Positions 46,376-46,789 of a stretch of 46,789 bases of DNA are shown piece by piece; the stretch's first letter is position 1, and the number at the start of each line of letters is the position of its first letter. The translations under genes were made by a program, and so were the position numbers. A model generated the notes under the pieces. That model had not been told where the DNA came from, did not search any database, and saw only the letters and a list, made by a program, of their open reading frames with translations. The stretch is from an uncultured Clostridia bacterium (GTDB lineage Bacteria; Bacillota; Clostridia; Christensenellales; UBA1242): positions 1 to 46,789 of the forward strand of contig CALWEJ010000010.1 in assembly GCA_944377165.1 (NCBI GenBank), read 5' to 3'.

Positions 46376-46789
46376 AAAGAAAATTGTAAGCAAGACAAGA
46401 CGAGGCAACAACGAAGGAAGTATCTATCAAAGGCAAGACGGACTTTGGGTTGGAATGGTGTCACTTGGATATGACGATAATGGCAAACAAAAAAGAAAGG
46501 CAATATATGGCAAAACAAGACTTGAAGTGAGTAAAAAACTTGCAGAATTAACCAACAGAATAAACAGCAATAACTATGAATATGTTTCTCAAAACACCCT
46601 ATCCGTTTTAATGAAAGAATGGCTTATGGTGTTTAAAAAATCGCAAGTAAGTCCACGCACTTTTGAAAACAATATTGCAAGATTTAAAAATCACATAGAA
46701 CCTAAAATCGGCGGAATGAAATTAGATGAAATTTCAACTTTAACAATTCAAAAAATGCTTAATGAAATGCTTGAACAAGATTTGAGTTT
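46368..46789 (+). CDS. int: Tyrosine-type site-specific integrase, 3' partial
   Basis: 140 residues are visible before the window ends. The N-terminal arm-binding (AP2-like) domain is GSIYQRQDGLWVGMVSLGYD and onward, and the SAM-like core-binding domain begins LMKEWLMVFKKSQVSPRTFE followed by HIEPKIGGMKLDEISTLTIQ. The catalytic R-H-R-Y domain is outside. GAGGTG gives the ribosome site. It reads toward the predicted intact tRNA-Ile end of the element, the usual arrangement for tRNA-targeting elements. Confidence 0.92.
   Translation, partial: MAKKKIVSKTRRGNNEGSIYQRQDGLWVGMVSLGYDDNGKQKRKAIYGKTRLEVSKKLAELTNRINSNNYEYVSQNTLSVLMKEWLMVFKKSQVSPRTFENNIARFKNHIEPKIGGMKLDEISTLTIQKMLNEMLEQDLS

Larger units (their letters stand above)
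39901..46789. mobile_element. Integrative mobilizable element in tRNA-Ile(GAT), right end outside window
   Basis: The left boundary is a 48-bp 3' fragment of tRNA-Ile on the minus strand. The right-hand genes are relaxase, excisionase and integrase, reading toward the presumed right end. No conjugation (type IV secretion) genes are visible, so mobilization by another element is expected. Cargo includes an ABC-2 exporter with AbrB, a TfoX-like protein and an XRE regulator. Element genes appear to use TTG and CTT leucine codons more freely than the core. The duplicated tRNA end predicts an intact tRNA-Ile just beyond the integrase. Confidence 0.85.

Overview
The window is very AT-rich bacterial DNA using the standard code (TGA acts as a stop). 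The gene content points to an uncultured low-GC Bacillota, probably an anaerobic Clostridia-type gut organism. It carries mrnC-rlmB-sigH, dnaX-ebfC-recR, AddA/AddB instead of RecBCD, a YjzC-like peptide, pyruvate formate-lyase with its activase, AGGAGG-type ribosome sites and sigma-A promoters close to TTGACA/TATAAT. The taxon is inferred from gene families, not from a marker gene.

Layout. 1-6846 is the 3' part of a giant secreted or surface repeat protein (beta-helix rungs, then InlB B-repeat-like GW modules). It is followed by an FkbM-type methyltransferase and a 1.3 kb gene-poor stretch holding a tRNA-Ser(GCT). 9378-16830 has a metallophosphoesterase, a YjzC-like peptide, the addB-addA repair operon and a small conserved protein. 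17042-21830 has a two-TM protein divergent from a compact run mrnC-rlmB-sigH-dnaX-ebfC-recR. 21869-23754 is a divergent pair: a frameshifted HExxH protein and an unknown 339-residue protein. 23787-30030 has secA, a SpoU methyltransferase, a HAD phosphatase, a small membrane protein and a WG-repeat protein. 30031-33669 is pflB-pflA plus a NADAR protein. 33885-39708 is a surface block: a collagen-like/beta-helix protein, then a tandem GT8 glycosyltransferase, a UDP-sugar dehydrogenase and an SGNH/DUF6270-like protein.

39901 to the window end is an integrated mobilizable element. Its left edge is a 48-bp 3' fragment of a tRNA-Ile(GAT), followed by helically phased 10-bp repeats. It carries a TfoX-like protein, a membrane-anchored XRE regulator, an AbrB-ABC transporter operon, a sigma-like regulator, a MobC-like protein, a MobL-type relaxase, an excisionase and the start of a tyrosine integrase. 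No type IV secretion genes are seen, so it looks like an IME. Its right end and the expected intact tRNA-Ile lie outside the window.

The most unusual chromosomal signal is a repeated leaderless architecture. In at least four genes (addB, mrnC and the divergent pair at 22.6-22.7 kb) a sigma-A promoter with a 17-bp spacer has its -10 box exactly six bases before the start codon. Transcription would therefore begin at or next to the AUG, and none of these genes has a Shine-Dalgarno site. Genes here with leadered promoters do have Shine-Dalgarno sites.
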